From Paenibacillus oryzae (GTDB lineage Bacteria > Bacillota > Bacilli > Paenibacillales > Paenibacillaceae), in assembly GCF_001675045.1 (NCBI RefSeq), contig NZ_LYPA01000066.1:1-64000 (forward strand): a stretch of 64,000 nt of DNA. Direction: 5' to 3'. This document shows positions 1 through 9,533 of the stretch, piece after piece. The notes below the pieces were generated by a model, which saw only the letters and a program-made list of their open reading frames with translations, was not told the DNA's origin and ran no database searches. Position 1 is the stretch's first letter. Every line of letters starts with the position of its first letter. Both the position numbers and the translations under genes were made by a program.

Positions 1-211
1 TCTATGTCTTGGTGGCCAGTTTATTCAAGCATAGATTCTCACCATTACCAGTTAATCTCGCGAACTGCATAAGTCATGTCTGAATGCAACATAATCCAAA
101 TAAAGTATAAATCTAACACAGCAAAAACCGCTCACAGCAATCAAAAGCTCATCCAGCCAAACGCGGCTCGCTTGCTGACAATCAAACAACCCTGCTATCC
201 GGTTTATGCTT
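1..211. other. window edge, no gene seen
   Basis: No open frame here has a convincing ribosome binding site or a recognisable product. The stretch is AT-richer than the following gene and lies downstream of it (that gene runs leftwards). I could not see a clear terminator hairpin. Confidence 0.4.
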
Positions 212-1312
212 CTAATTCAGCGTTTTTTCGGAGTCGTGCGTATAAGGCACAATTTCGCTAAATCTGCCCTCTTTTATTTTGAGCGCCCATTCAGGATCGG
301 CGATTAAGGCTCGCCCGATTGCAACGAGGTCAAATTCATCATTATGAAGCCGGTCCATCAACCGCTCCAGGTTATCTAGCGTCGGATTTGCGGCTTCTGT
401 GCTGCGGTTGACGAAATCGCTATCCAAGCCAACAGAACCAACAGTAATGGTAGGTAATCCGGTCAGCTTTTTGGTCCAGCCCGCAAGATTTAGCCCGGAA
501 TCCTGGAACTCCGGCAGCCAGAACCGTCTGGTGGAGCAATGAAACACATCAACGCCCGCTGCCGCAAGCGGCTCCAGAAACGACGCAAGCTGCTTGGGCG
601 TATCCGCAAGCTTTGCCTCGTAATTGCCCGTTTTCCACTGCGAGAAACGAAAGACGATCGGAAAGTCGGGACCTATGGCCCTGCGGCATGCCTCAACGAC
701 TTCAATGCCGAATTTCAGGCGCGCCCTCAGGTCTCCGCCGTAAGCATCCTTTCTTTTGTTCGTCTTTGACCAAAAGAACTGATCAATCAAGTAGCCGTGC
801 GCGCCATGCAGCTCAATACCGTCAAAGCCGATCCGTTTGGCTTCGGCAGCCGCTTGGCCAAACGCTTCGATTATATCGGCGATTTCGCTTTCCTTCATCG
901 GCTCCGCGATTTTGACGCCGGCTGGAGTCAGGCCGGAGGGTCCCACGGGAATCTGCTTCGGGAACGGCTTGTCGCCACGCTTGCGCGCCGCGCCGACATG
1001 CCAAAGCTGCGGAATGATTTTGCCTCCCGCCTCATGAACCTCGGATACTACCCTCTCCCAGCCTTGCAGCGCCTCTTCTCCATAAAAGCGCGGTATGGCA
1101 TCATGATTAACCGCAGCAGGATGGTCAATCGCCGTTCCCTCCGTTATGATCAATCCAATTCCGCCAGCCGCTCTTCGCTTATAATAAGCTGCCACATCAT
1201 CGCCCGGTACGCCGCCAGGTGAAAATTTCCGCGTCATCGGAGCCATGGCCAAACGATTGCCAAGCTCCAGCTTGCCTGCTTTGCAGGGTTGAAACAACGC
1301 ATTCAGATCCAT
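212..1312 (-). CDS. Old Yellow Enzyme family NADH:flavin oxidoreductase
   Basis: FMN-dependent ene-reductase of the OYE / 12-oxophytodienoate reductase-like family, expected to be cytosolic and to reduce activated alkenes with NAD(P)H. The roughly 366-residue protein is a single TIM barrel. The N-terminus has the family pattern LFQPCKAGKLELGNRLAMAP, where the flavin phosphate side begins. A central GIELHGAHGYLIDQFF segment holds the substrate-binding H-x-x-H-like pair (HGAH) and the C-terminal DLVAIGRALIADPEW segment is the usual phosphate-binding end. I chose the ATG at 1312 because GGAGGTG lies 6 bases upstream of it; an in-frame ATG at 1327 would contain its own Shine-Dalgarno. It stands alone, with a small palindrome (1402-1419) in its upstream region. 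The natural substrate cannot be told from sequence. Confidence 0.9.
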   Translation of the reverse strand: MDLNALFQPCKAGKLELGNRLAMAPMTRKFSPGGVPGDDVAAYYKRRAAGGIGLIITEGTAIDHPAAVNHDAIPRFYGEEALQGWERVVSEVHEAGGKIIPQLWHVGAARKRGDKPFPKQIPVGPSGLTPAGVKIAEPMKESEIADIIEAFGQAAAEAKRIGFDGIELHGAHGYLIDQFFWSKTNKRKDAYGGDLRARLKFGIEVVEACRRAIGPDFPIVFRFSQWKTGNYEAKLADTPKQLASFLEPLAAAGVDVFHCSTRRFWLPEFQDSGLNLAGWTKKLTGLPTITVGSVGLDSDFVNRSTEAANPTLDNLERLMDRLHNDEFDLVAIGRALIADPEWALKIKEGRFSEIVPYTHDSEKTLN

Positions 1313-1401
1313 TTCTCGCACCTCCATTTGTATCGCGTGCAGCAGTCCGCCATACGCCGATACCTTATGCTTTAATGGTATGCCGTGTTATGTGCCCAAT
1401 G

Positions 1402-1419
1402 ATATGACTGTAATCATAT
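1402..1419. promoter_or_regulatory. candidate operator upstream of the OYE gene
   Basis: The sequence ATATGA-CTGTAA-TCATAT is a perfect 6+6 inverted repeat about 90 bases upstream of the OYE start. OYE genes are often controlled by small repressors (MarR, HxlR or TetR type), so this could be such a site, but no adjacent regulator gene supports it. Confidence 0.3.
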
Positions 1420-1541
1420 TTTTCAAAAAGCGGCTCTTCAGAAGCCGGAAAAATGATCGTTTTTTTCATTTTGAACTCATCAGGCCGTTCAACTAGATTA
1501 TCCGGTTTGTTACTTCTATCACTTCTACGCTCCCACGCAAT

Positions 1542-1594
1542 AAAACGGCAGCCTGACAGGGTCATATTTCCGCCCGCAAGACTGCCGTTTTTTA
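1542..1594. terminator. hairpin between OYE and chemoreceptor genes
   Basis: A perfect 10-bp stem (AAAACGGCAG / CTGCCGTTTT) closes a roughly 30-base loop and is followed by six T on the plus strand and TTTTATT on the minus strand. It is placed to end transcription of the leftward chemoreceptor gene, and could work in both directions. Confidence 0.65.
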
Positions 1595-1613
1595 TGTCTA
1601 TATCTGCTTGCTG

Positions 1614-1675
1614 CTGCGCATTTAAGCGCAATAGCTTCACCCTCCCTGCGCATTTAAGCGCAATAGCTTCACCCT
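1614..1675. repeat. two direct copies of a 30-bp sequence
   Basis: The 30-base unit starting CTGCGCATTTAAGCGC and ending CTTCACCCT occurs twice, at 1614-1643 and 1646-1675, a 32-bp period. It lies in the 3' intergenic space of the chemoreceptor gene. A degenerate third stretch follows. There is no sign that it is coding. Confidence 0.75.
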
Positions 1676-1709
1676 GCCTGCGGCTTGTAGCATAGTAGCT
1701 TTATCCAGC

Positions 1710-3671
1710 TTACAGCTTGAAGCGCAATACCATCTGCTGAAGCTGCTCCGCCAGCTTGCTCAGCTCTGTTGCGGAGGCAGCCACTTCCTCGATGGAGGCT
1801 AACTGCTGCTCGGTTGCTGCCGAGACCGTATCCGTTATACTTGCGGATTGCTCCGAGATGGCTCGGATATGCTCCATTTGACGAACCGATCCGGCAATGG
1901 TATCCGTCATTTCTGCAAAAGCGTTGGACACCTTCTCCAGCGTTTCGGAGGATTCATCCACATTGCCGGATATGCGGGTAAAGGATTTTTCCGAAACGCG
2001 AACCGCCTCCATGCCCGCAACAACCCTATCGCGTGCGATACCCATTTCGGTTGCGACCTCCGCCATGTCGGTATGCACGTTAGCAATCAAACCGCTGATT
2101 TGCGCGGCAGCCTGCTCTGAATTTCCCGCCAGCTTGCGCACCTCGGAGGCAACCACCGCAAAACCGCGCCCATGCTCGCCCGCTCTCGCGGCTTCAATTG
2201 AAGCATTCAGAGCGAGCAAATTTGTTTGCTGGGCAATCTCCGATATCACTTCCACGATTTGCCCAATTTCATGGGAGCGGCTCTCCAGCGTAACCACAAC
2301 CTCGCCAAGCCTCATGACGGCTTCCTGCACCGTGTAAATTTGCCGGGTTGCCGTATCGGCGGCTGCCGTGCCTTCGCGGACGGAAGCTTGCGCGTCCATC
2401 ATGCCGGATGAAATTTCCTCCATCCGTTGCGAAAGCTGAACAATTTCCTCCGAAATAAGCCCCATGTTTTGCGAGCCCTGCTGAACGCTGACTACCTGGC
2501 GCTCGCTTCCCGATGCAAGACCCTCCAGCGATTCGCTGACATGGACAACCGCGCTGCTTGTTTGCTGCGCGCCGGCCGCCAGCTCCTCGGACGAGGCCGT
2601 AAGCTGTCCCGTCGTAGCCTGCACGCGGATAATCATGCCCCGCAAACTTTCTATCATGGTTCCGAAGCTGGACGCCAGCTTTCCGATCTCGTCCTTGCGG
2701 GATATGCGAATGACCTCGGTCAAGTCGCCGCCAGCCGCCTTTTCCGCCACCTTTTGCAGCCTTTGCAGCGGCCGCGTAATGGAATTGACCAGCAAAATGC
2801 TGACAGGTATAAGAATGACTAAAGTAATGCATACCGTCCAAATAACAACTCTGGCAATGCCGTTGGATACTTCGTTGATTTCATCCACATACATGGAGCC
2901 GCCAATCTTCCAGCCTGACAGCTCATTTGTTTCAAACATCATCTTTTTATCCCGGCCATCCAGTGGATAGTCAATAATTCCGCTGTCCTTTTCAAACATT
3001 TTTTCCGTATAAACGGGGTCGCCGTCTGCAGCCGCCTCCAGCACAGGATGCTGAATCACCTTCCCGTAATTGTCGAGCAGCAGCACATAGCCGTCTTTGC
3101 CCACCGCTATCTCAGTCATTTCACGCAGGCTTTCCATATTCAGCGATATGCCAAGAACACCGGATTTATCCGCAAGCTGTCTGGACAAAACGATTGCAGG
3201 CTCGCCGGATGTATTGATGGCAACACCGGTCATCGCTATTTCTCCGCCGGCTTCAAGCCCCAGCTTATACCAATCGCGGTTGCGGGGATCGTAATTGGTG
3301 TCGTCCTTGGGCACGCCGCGGATCATCAACCCTTCCTCCGTGCCGATAAAAATATCCGCCACCTCGGGATGCAGTGCCAGATATTGCTTAAACCGTGAAA
3401 CGATTAGCGGGCTATCGGCACCGTCAATCATATTGCCTGTAATCGCAGTCATGAAATAATCGGCATCCACCCTTTTTCGCAAAAGCGCATCGTTAACGAT
3501 CGAATTGACTATCGATACATATTGGCTTGCGCTATCCATAATGCTTTGCTGCGTTGCTGTTTTCGAGGTTTGAATCGAAGCGAAGCCTATTGCGGCCGCA
3601 GGAATTGCCACAGCACATATCATTGCGATTATCAGCTTCATTTTGACCGTCATATTCAATAATCTACTCAT
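1710..3671 (-). CDS. methyl-accepting chemotaxis protein (Cache sensor)
   Basis: Transmembrane chemoreceptor that passes ligand information to CheA/CheW. Seen in order: a short cytoplasmic start, TM1 (about residues 10-32, [19 protein letters not shown]), an extracellular region of about 240 residues with a dCache look ([20 protein letters not shown] is the characteristic Y-DPR-RDWY motif), TM2 near 275-300, HAMP ([20 protein letters not shown]) and a long coiled coil. The conserved hairpin tip [20 protein letters not shown] is followed by [15 protein letters not shown]. Start chosen at 3671: AAGGAGA sits 8-9 bases upstream, and the 28 extra residues of the longer frame have no such site. The Cache motif suggests a small ligand such as an amino acid, which is inference. 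Confidence 0.93.
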   Translation of the reverse strand: MSRLLNMTVKMKLIIAMICAVAIPAAAIGFASIQTSKTATQQSIMDSASQYVSIVNSIVNDALLRKRVDADYFMTAITGNMIDGADSPLIVSRFKQYLALHPEVADIFIGTEEGLMIRGVPKDDTNYDPRNRDWYKLGLEAGGEIAMTGVAINTSGEPAIVLSRQLADKSGVLGISLNMESLREMTEIAVGKDGYVLLLDNYGKVIQHPVLEAAADGDPVYTEKMFEKDSGIIDYPLDGRDKKMMFETNELSGWKIGGSMYVDEINEVSNGIARVVIWTVCITLVILIPVSILLVNSITRPLQRLQKVAEKAAGGDLTEVIRISRKDEIGKLASSFGTMIESLRGMIIRVQATTGQLTASSEELAAGAQQTSSAVVHVSESLEGLASGSERQVVSVQQGSQNMGLISEEIVQLSQRMEEISSGMMDAQASVREGTAAADTATRQIYTVQEAVMRLGEVVVTLESRSHEIGQIVEVISEIAQQTNLLALNASIEAARAGEHGRGFAVVASEVRKLAGNSEQAAAQISGLIANVHTDMAEVATEMGIARDRVVAGMEAVRVSEKSFTRISGNVDESSETLEKVSNAFAEMTDTIAGSVRQMEHIRAISEQSASITDTVSAATEQQLASIEEVAASATELSKLAEQLQQMVLRFKL

Positions 3672-3801
3672 GGTTGCATTCTCCTTTTTTGATTGGAGCG
3701 ATAATAGAAGCCTCACTTCTATTATCGGAAGCAGAAAAAGGAAAATGAATCCCAATTATGGAAAATGACGTTACATCTGCGCCTGAGGGGCACTCCGGCG
3801 A

Positions 3802-3969
3802 TTAACCCAACGCAAATTTGACCGTTCTGCTGATGGCCGCCGGCAAAACGCTAACATGGCCTTCCTCCGGGAATTCAGTCAAGCCGCAATGGAAGCCGTT
3901 TTCGGCTAACAAATCCAGCCGCGCCGCGACCTCTCTCGCATCGCCCCAGTGCTTGACAGAAAACAGAGC
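3802..3969 (-). pseudogene. 3' remnant of an alpha/beta hydrolase (BesA-like esterase) gene
   Basis: Reading leftwards from 3969 to a TAA at 3802-3804 gives about 55 residues that include DAREVAARLDLLAENGF, then EGHVSVLPAAISRTVKFAL at the very end. The E-GH-SVLP-AISRA-KFAL ending is the C-terminus of the ferri-bacillibactin-esterase-like alpha/beta hydrolase family, with the catalytic His in EGH. An in-frame stop (TAA at 3970-3972) lies just upstream and no start or upstream domain exists, so only the last fifth or so of a roughly 270-residue protein is left. It is a decayed gene cut off by whatever now occupies 3970-4260. Confidence 0.72.
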
Positions 3970-4260
3970 TTAGCGGAGGGGCGGAGGGATTCTGGAGAAG
4001 GCATATGCTTACGAAGCGATGTTCTTTCAGAACATTTGAAGTGTTCGCCTTTAAAGACCGATTCCCACCATAGTCCTCATAAAAATAAAAGGAATCGGGC
4101 TTTAACAGCGATCGGAAGAACCCTCTGTCCCGTAGCGCCTCATCTCGGCCCATGTCAAGCACTGATTTCTGGTTTGAGCCATACATATTATAGAGACTTT
4201 TCAGCCAGATTATGGACATGTGCTTTTCAAATAAGCTGAACAAAGAACGGAATTCGAGGA
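3970..4260. other. structured intergenic sequence joined to the esterase relic
   Basis: This 290-base stretch has no credible gene. It holds short inverted repeats: GTTCT-TTC-AGAAC at 4021-4033 and CCGATTCC (4058-4065) paired with GGAATCGG (4091-4098). Its junction with the truncated esterase frame at about 3970 suggests an insertion or recombination product. The promoter of the germination operon must lie near its right end: CATATTA at 4184-4190 resembles the -10 of sigma-G promoters, but its -35 (GATTT, 4164-4168) is too close for confidence. Confidence 0.4.
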
Positions 4261-4270
4261 GGGGTTCGCG

Positions 4271-5821
4271 GTGTTTTTCGGCAAACAGGGCTCCGGCGTA
4301 AAACAACAAATGAAAAACACTGGTCAGAGAACGCGCGCAAAGCACGGGGGCAGCAGCAAGCTCGGCTCTTCTCTTAAGGACAACCTGGACAAGCTCAAGA
4401 CGGATTTGCACAACAGCTCCGATCTTGAAATACGTCCCATCGGAAGCCAACTAGCTCCTGAAGTTCCCATGACAGCCGTCTACATCGGCGAGCTTACGGA
4501 CGAAACAACTCTGAACGAATACATTTTGCGCCCTCTGATGTCCACCATTTTGCGAACGGAAGCACGAAACGAAAAGCTTGTCCACATCATTTTGGAGCGC
4601 GTGGTTGAAGTTGGCGCGGCTTATATTACGACGGATATCGACGAATGCATACAGCGGCTGCTGGATGGCTACTGCCTCCTGCTTGTTCAAGGCGCGGCTT
4701 GCGGCCTGCTGATCCACATCAGCAATATGGAGGGCCGCCAGGTCAGCGAGCCTACTGCGGAAACGGTGCTGAGGGGGCCGCAGCAAAGCTTCAACGAAAA
4801 TATCGGCACCAATATCAACCTGGTCAGGCAAATTATCCGCTCGCCCAGCCTGCATATCGATTCTCTGCAGGTAGGCAGCGAGACGCGTACTCAGGTGGCC
4901 CTTCTTTACCTGGACGACGTTGCCGAGCCCGAAATTGTAAATACAATCAGGAGCCGGATCGAAGCGTTACAGATAAGCAGCGTGCTGGAGAGCGGATATA
5001 TCGAATCGCTCATTCAGGACCGGATCTACACCCCCTTTCCAACCATGAAAAACACAGAACGCCCGGATGCCATCGCCGGCGGCATTCTGGAAGGCCAAAT
5101 CGCAATTATGGTAGACGGTTCGCCGTTTGTGCTGCTGGCTCCGGTGACCCTGTTTCAGCTGTTTCATACGCCAGAGGACTATTACAACCGCTTCGACATC
5201 GCCTCCTTTTTACGGCTGATTCGATTTACCGCCTTCTTTATATCCATGACGCTGCCGGCTTTGTATATCGCCGTCACCACCTTCCATCAGGAAATGCTGC
5301 CCACAACGCTGCTCATTACGCTCGCCGCCCAGCGGGAAGGCATCCCTTTTCCGGGGCTGGTCGAAGCGCTCCTCATGGAGCTGACCTTCGAGGTATTGCG
5401 GGAAGCAGGCGTCCGAATGCCTCGCGCAATCGGCCCCGCCATTTCCATTGTCGGCGCGCTGGTGCTGGGACAAGCCGCAGTGGAAGCCGGTATTGTATCC
5501 GCCGGTATGGTTATGGTTGTGTCCTTTACCGCAATCTGCAACTTTGTCATCCCCCAATTGAATATCGCTATCTCGGCCCGGCTAATCCGGTTTACGTTTA
5601 TGCTCCTGGCAGGAGTTTTTGGTTTTATAGGGATTGTATCCGGCATTCTTACCGTGCTGATCCATCTGGCGGGGCTGGAATCGTTTGGCATGCCCTATAT
5701 GTCCCCTATCGCTCCCTTTGACTGGTCCAAAATGAAGGACAACTTCATCCGCGCGCCGATGAAATATCTGCTTAAGCAGAAAGCCGGAAATGTGATTAAC
5801 AGGAGAAGCAAGCAGGAATAA
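4271..5821 (+). CDS. GerA-family spore germination protein (A subunit)
   Basis: A subunit of a nutrient germinant receptor in the inner spore membrane. It has a hydrophilic N-terminal half (residues 1 to about 280) with family motifs such as DLEIRPIG, then a membrane domain with several helices (about 310-470: FLRLIRFTAFFISMTLPALY, LVEALLMELTFEVLREAGVR, IGPAISIVGALVLGQAAVEA). The LMELTFEVLREAGVRMP and SIVGALVLGQAAVEAG segments are typical of GerAA, GerBA and GerKA. The GTG start at 4271 has AGGAGGGG 6 bases before it. It is the first gene of an A-C-B operon, 30 bases before the C gene. The germinant cannot be predicted. Confidence 0.95.
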   Translation: MFFGKQGSGVKQQMKNTGQRTRAKHGGSSKLGSSLKDNLDKLKTDLHNSSDLEIRPIGSQLAPEVPMTAVYIGELTDETTLNEYILRPLMSTILRTEARNEKLVHIILERVVEVGAAYITTDIDECIQRLLDGYCLLLVQGAACGLLIHISNMEGRQVSEPTAETVLRGPQQSFNENIGTNINLVRQIIRSPSLHIDSLQVGSETRTQVALLYLDDVAEPEIVNTIRSRIEALQISSVLESGYIESLIQDRIYTPFPTMKNTERPDAIAGGILEGQIAIMVDGSPFVLLAPVTLFQLFHTPEDYYNRFDIASFLRLIRFTAFFISMTLPALYIAVTTFHQEMLPTTLLITLAAQREGIPFPGLVEALLMELTFEVLREAGVRMPRAIGPAISIVGALVLGQAAVEAGIVSAGMVMVVSFTAICNFVIPQLNIAISARLIRFTFMLLAGVFGFIGIVSGILTVLIHLAGLESFGMPYMSPIAPFDWSKMKDNFIRAPMKYLLKQKAGNVINRRSKQE

Positions 5822-5851
5822 ACCGATACGGAGCACAAGGGAGGGGATTGT

Positions 5852-7075
5852 ATGAAAAAACGGCTGTTGACGCTGCTGTGTTCTCTCGTCATGATGTTGC
5901 CCCTTGCCGGCTGCTGGAACCGGGTGGAAATGAATGAAATCGGCATCGTCACCGCAACGGCCTTGGACTGGGACAACGGCAAGTGGGTAGTGTCCTATCA
6001 GCTTGTTATTCCGCAAGCGATTTCCTCCCAGAGCGGCGGTTCGTCCAGAGGGGACGCTCCCGTCAACGTGTTTTCAACCGAAGGTACGAGCATGCGCAAG
6101 GCGATCGGCGATGCGAGCCGGGAGATGTCGCGCAAGCTTTATTTTGCCCATAACCAGATCATTGTCGTAAGCGAAGCGGCCGCCAAAAAGGGCATCTCTA
6201 CCATTCTCGAAATTTATATGCGAAATACGGAAGCGCGCGAGACGGTTTCCATGTTTATAGCCAAGGGCAAAGCCCGCACACTCATCGAGCAATTGCTTCC
6301 TATCGAAAAAATTCCGGGCACCGCCATCAAACAGCTTGTTAAAAATGAGGCTAACAGCAATTCGCTTTATCCCGATATGACCATATACCGGATTTTGCAG
6401 GATTTGCTGGGTCCCGGCCAGTCGACAGGCATCCCACAGCTTATGATTGCTGGCTCCAGGCAAGCGCTCAATTCTCTGGATTCTCTCAAAACAACTTCAA
6501 CGGCTGCCAAAATCAAATTTGGCGATTTGGCGGTCCTGTCAGGCGACAAGCTGAAAGGATGGCTCAGCCAGGAGGAGGCTGCCGGCGTCATGTGGCTTTC
6601 CAACCAAATAAAGCGAGTCACTATACCGTTTAATTGCTCCGGGAACAGCGAAGCTCCCAAATCCTCCTCGGTCATCGTTGCAAAAGCTGGCGCTGAACGA
6701 AAGCCGGAGCTGCTGCCAGATGGCCGGATAAAGATGTATCTTCATGTCAAAGCGGAGGGGACGCTGCTGGAATATACGTGTGCCGATAATTTGGAGGATC
6801 CAAAAAGCCTGAAGCAGACAGAGGAGCGTATTGCCGAAGAGATCAAAAGCGAAATGATGAAGAGCTGGAAGGCTATAAGCCGCCTGGAAACGGATATCGT
6901 TGGTTTTGGAGCCTTAATAAATCGCACCTATCCACAACAATGGAAGAAGCTAAAGCAGGACTGGAACACCAGCTTTGCCGCAATAGAGCCTGAAATCGAT
7001 GTTCATTTCAAGCTTGTCCGCATTGGCTTCAGCAATCAAAACTTTAAAAGCATTCAGAAGAAAGCCCGGAGCTAA
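5852..7075 (+). CDS. Ger(x)C-family germination lipoprotein (C subunit)
   Basis: Lipoprotein subunit of the same germinant receptor, anchored to the outer face of the inner spore membrane. A signal peptide (MKKRLLTLLCSLVMMLPLAGC) ends in an LAGC lipobox with Cys21, followed directly by the WNRVEMNEIGIV motif that starts mature GerC proteins. At 407 residues it is the usual length, and the YFAHNQIIVVSEAAA segment is also family-typical. The ribosome binding site GGGAGGGG lies 6 bases before the ATG. The order A-C-B here differs from the A-B-C order of Bacillus subtilis gerA. Confidence 0.95.
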   Translation: MKKRLLTLLCSLVMMLPLAGCWNRVEMNEIGIVTATALDWDNGKWVVSYQLVIPQAISSQSGGSSRGDAPVNVFSTEGTSMRKAIGDASREMSRKLYFAHNQIIVVSEAAAKKGISTILEIYMRNTEARETVSMFIAKGKARTLIEQLLPIEKIPGTAIKQLVKNEANSNSLYPDMTIYRILQDLLGPGQSTGIPQLMIAGSRQALNSLDSLKTTSTAAKIKFGDLAVLSGDKLKGWLSQEEAAGVMWLSNQIKRVTIPFNCSGNSEAPKSSSVIVAKAGAERKPELLPDGRIKMYLHVKAEGTLLEYTCADNLEDPKSLKQTEERIAEEIKSEMMKSWKAISRLETDIVGFGALINRTYPQQWKKLKQDWNTSFAAIEPEIDVHFKLVRIGFSNQNFKSIQKKARS

Positions 7076-7134
7076 GCAGCAAGAGCAGATATTCCGCGGG
7101 AACGGCAGCTACAGTTTAAGGAGGTGAATGTGCC

Positions 7135-8238
7135 ATGATGCAGGTTAAAGCTCAAATCGGCAAGTTCCAGCTTGCCATCATGATTTTGCTGTTTCTCATC
7201 GGAAACACTCCGCTTCTGAAGCCGCCGGGACAGCTTAAACAGGATAGCTGGATTGCCTTGTTAATCGGCGCTGCATTCGGCTCTCTTTATTTATGGATGC
7301 TGCTGGTCATTCAACGCCGTTCGCCGGATTCCGATTTGGCTGAGCTTTATCAGCAGCTTTTTGGCAAATGGCTTGGCTTTGCCCTGGCTTTTCCTCAAGG
7401 TCTCTTTTTTGCATACGAGGCCTCTCGCAACATAAGGGATTTCAGCGACCTGACGGCTATGACTATTCTTAGCCGTACTCCTGAATGGAGCATCAAGCTG
7501 CTGATGGTTATGCTTTCGCTATACGCGGTTTGGGGCGGTACACGGGTTTTGTTCCGCTTGGCGGAGCTGCTGTTTCCAATTGTTGTGCTCGGCTATCTGC
7601 TCATTATCGTTTTGCTTATTCAGGCAGGCTTGCCTGACTTTCATCGCTTGCAGCCTATTATGAGTGATGGTATTGGTCCCATTCTCAAGGTTGTTTTTCC
7701 GGATTTCACAGCCTTCCCCTTCGCCCAAATCCTGACAATGCTCGTCTTCTGGAAATATGTTAAACCTTCTGCCGCAATAGGCAAAATAACGTACAGAGCC
7801 TATACCATGACCGCGCTGTTTTCCATTTTTATGCATATGCTGGTTATGTCTGTATTAGGTCCGGGCTTAAATGAATACAGCACGATTCCGTTTCTTCAAG
7901 CTGTCCAATTAATCCAGCTTGCAAATTTTCTGGAGCGCCTTGACGTTGTCGTTACGGTATTAATTATTATTGGACTATTCATAAAGCTGTCTCTCCTCTT
8001 TATGGCTGCGGCGCTGACCCTCAGTTCATTGCTGAAAATCCCCTACCGGACATGTGCGGTCGTGCTTGCGCCAATCATTTATGGCGTTTGTTTTCTGGAA
8101 CCGAACCATTCCGTTCATCAATGGATCGGCTTTCATATCGTTATCAGATATTTAATACCGGCACAGATGCTCTTAATGACGGTTGCATTCCTCGTGGGAT
8201 TTTTCCGTAAAGGAAAAAAAAGCAGCAAAGCAAGCTGA
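7135..8238 (+). CDS. GerAB/ArcD/ProY-family germinant permease-like protein (B subunit)
   Basis: Integral membrane B subunit of the receptor, related to APC amino-acid transporters and thought to bind the germinant. About ten hydrophobic helices span the 367 residues, beginning LAIMILLFLIGNTPLL. The FAYEASRNIRDFSDLTAMTI segment is typical of the family. The start has AAGGAGGTG upstream; two successive ATG codons (7135, 7138) are both possible. It is the last gene of the operon, 59 bases after the C gene, and ends in a basic tail (FRKGKKSSKAS). Confidence 0.95.
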   Translation: MMQVKAQIGKFQLAIMILLFLIGNTPLLKPPGQLKQDSWIALLIGAAFGSLYLWMLLVIQRRSPDSDLAELYQQLFGKWLGFALAFPQGLFFAYEASRNIRDFSDLTAMTILSRTPEWSIKLLMVMLSLYAVWGGTRVLFRLAELLFPIVVLGYLLIIVLLIQAGLPDFHRLQPIMSDGIGPILKVVFPDFTAFPFAQILTMLVFWKYVKPSAAIGKITYRAYTMTALFSIFMHMLVMSVLGPGLNEYSTIPFLQAVQLIQLANFLERLDVVVTVLIIIGLFIKLSLLFMAAALTLSSLLKIPYRTCAVVLAPIIYGVCFLEPNHSVHQWIGFHIVIRYLIPAQMLLMTVAFLVGFFRKGKKSSKAS

Positions 8239-8248
8239 AACTGCCGCT

Positions 8249-8276
8249 GTTACATTTGAGGCTATTCTGCTATAAT
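8249..8276 (+). promoter_or_regulatory. sigma-A-like promoter for the DUF1304 gene
   Basis: GTTACA (8249-8254), a 16-base spacer and a perfect TATAAT (8271-8276) lie about 50 bases upstream of the start at 8328. This makes the DUF1304 gene independent of the sporulation-type germination operon before it. Confidence 0.6.
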
Positions 8277-8327
8277 AGCTAAAGCTTCTACATAGGCGAC
8301 ATAAGAAAGCATGAGGAGGATTTCGGC

Positions 8328-8687
8328 ATGATCGCTGCTATATTCACGGCTTTGGTTGCCATTGAGCATGTGTATATTTTAATTCTGGAGATGTTTCTCT
8401 GGACGAAACCTAGAGGAAGAAAAGCATTTGGCCTTACGCCCGAGCAAGCCGAAGCCACGAAGTCGATGGCCGGAAATCAAGGTCTTTACAACGGCTTCCT
8501 GGCAGCCGGCCTTCTGTGGGCCCTTATTCATCCCAACGAGGTCTTTGGCCACCAGCTGCAATTGTTTTTTCTGGGCTGCGTGCTGGTCGCTGCCTTGTAT
8601 GGCGGCTTGACGACCAAACGGTCCATTCTGGTCATGCAGGGTCTTCCTGCTCTCATCGCGTTGATTTCGACACTACTCAACGTTTAA
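8328..8687 (+). CDS. DUF1304 small membrane protein
   Basis: A 119-residue integral membrane protein with four predicted helices, matching DUF1304 in length and in the motifs IEHVYILILEMFLW, the polar loop FGLTPEQAEATKSMAGNQGL and YNGFLAAGLLW. The molecular role of the family is not established. The ribosome binding site is GAGGA, 8-9 bases before the ATG. It is a single-gene unit with its own promoter (8249-8276) and a terminator directly after the stop codon. Confidence 0.9.
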   Translation: MIAAIFTALVAIEHVYILILEMFLWTKPRGRKAFGLTPEQAEATKSMAGNQGLYNGFLAAGLLWALIHPNEVFGHQLQLFFLGCVLVAALYGGLTTKRSILVMQGLPALIALISTLLNV

Positions 8688-8735
8688 AAAAATCCCGTGT
8701 TCTGCCATTCCAGCAGTCCACGGGAATTTTTCTCT
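8688..8735. terminator. bidirectional terminator
   Basis: The stem ATTCCCGTG / CACGGGAAT (written approximately; ATCCCGTG on the left arm at 8692-8699 and CACGGGAAT from 8719) is flanked by A6 on the left and T5 on the right. It sits between the convergent DUF1304 and LysE genes and can serve both. Confidence 0.7.
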
Positions 8736-8748
8736 TTTGACCTTCCTT

Positions 8749-9369
8749 TTAAAGCCATCTGTCCAGCACGCCCGAAAGCGTAACAATGCCAAATACTCCG
8801 ATAATGGCTCCGGAAGCAATATTAATGATCTGCAAGCCTTTTGTATTCAGCTTGTTTCTGAACAAGCCCACGCCCATGCATAGCAGCATCCACCACATTG
8901 CCGAGCCGGCAAACACCCCCAAAATCAGCGTCAAGGCCGATCCCGCATGATGTTGCGTAAGCCCCATTGCCGCAAAAATACCCATAAACGCCAGTATAGT
9001 AACCGGATTGGCAAGGGTAAGCACAAATACCGATGCGTACGCTCCCAGCAAATGCTTGCCATTGCTTTGAGGAGGGGCATCCGCCGCTTTGGATAACGCG
9101 GTGCGGATGCCCATATAACAGAGAAACAAACCTCCGATCAATTGAATCCAAAGCCGGTTTCCGGTCAAAAAAGCTGTCACCATATTTAAGCCAAAACCCG
9201 CGATCAAGCCATACAAGGCATCCGCGCTGGCGGCTCCCAAACCCGAGACCAGCCCGTACAGTCTGCCCTGCGCAAGCGTTCTTCGTATGCACAAGATCCC
9301 GATTGGTCCCACGGGGGCTGCAATCGAGATTCCGATAATCAATCCTTTTGCCAATAAAATAGCATTCAT
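8749..9369 (-). CDS. LysE family translocator
   Basis: Amino-acid or metabolite exporter of the LysE/RhtB superfamily, in the cytoplasmic membrane. The 206 residues form six helices. The N-terminal GISIAAPVGPIGILCIRRTL, with its APVGP motif, is the family hallmark, and LTLANPVTILAFMGIFAAMG in the middle is the second conserved block. AAAGGGA lies upstream of the ATG. It is divergent from the padR gene, with about 165 bases between them. Its substrate is unknown. Confidence 0.92.
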   Translation of the reverse strand: MNAILLAKGLIIGISIAAPVGPIGILCIRRTLAQGRLYGLVSGLGAASADALYGLIAGFGLNMVTAFLTGNRLWIQLIGGLFLCYMGIRTALSKAADAPPQSNGKHLLGAYASVFVLTLANPVTILAFMGIFAAMGLTQHHAGSALTLILGVFAGSAMWWMLLCMGVGLFRNKLNTKGLQIINIASGAIIGVFGIVTLSGVLDRWL

Positions 9370-9533
9370 GTTGTTGTATCCCTTTCCCGGTTATGCCAAT
9401 CGCCTTCTCTACTTATACTATGAAATGGACGAGGATGCAAAGTCATTTCTCCCCCGCTGTCCAATTTTTAAGATCCGGTACCTTGTATTGCAAAGTACTG
9501 TGTGATAACATGGGTCTCAGAAGGAGCGATACC

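Noticed and set aside
1365..1640. 91-residue minus-strand frame between OYE and chemoreceptor genes
   Set aside because: It runs through the terminator hairpin and part of the 30-bp repeats and has no ribosome binding site.
3875..4450. 191-residue minus-strand frame
   Set aside because: It runs antisense to the start of the gerA-type gene, is out of frame with the esterase relic, lacks a ribosome binding site and resembles nothing.
4645..5721. 358-residue plus-strand frame inside the gerA-type gene
   Set aside because: It is an Arg/His/Gly-rich shadow in another frame of a clearly conserved gene.
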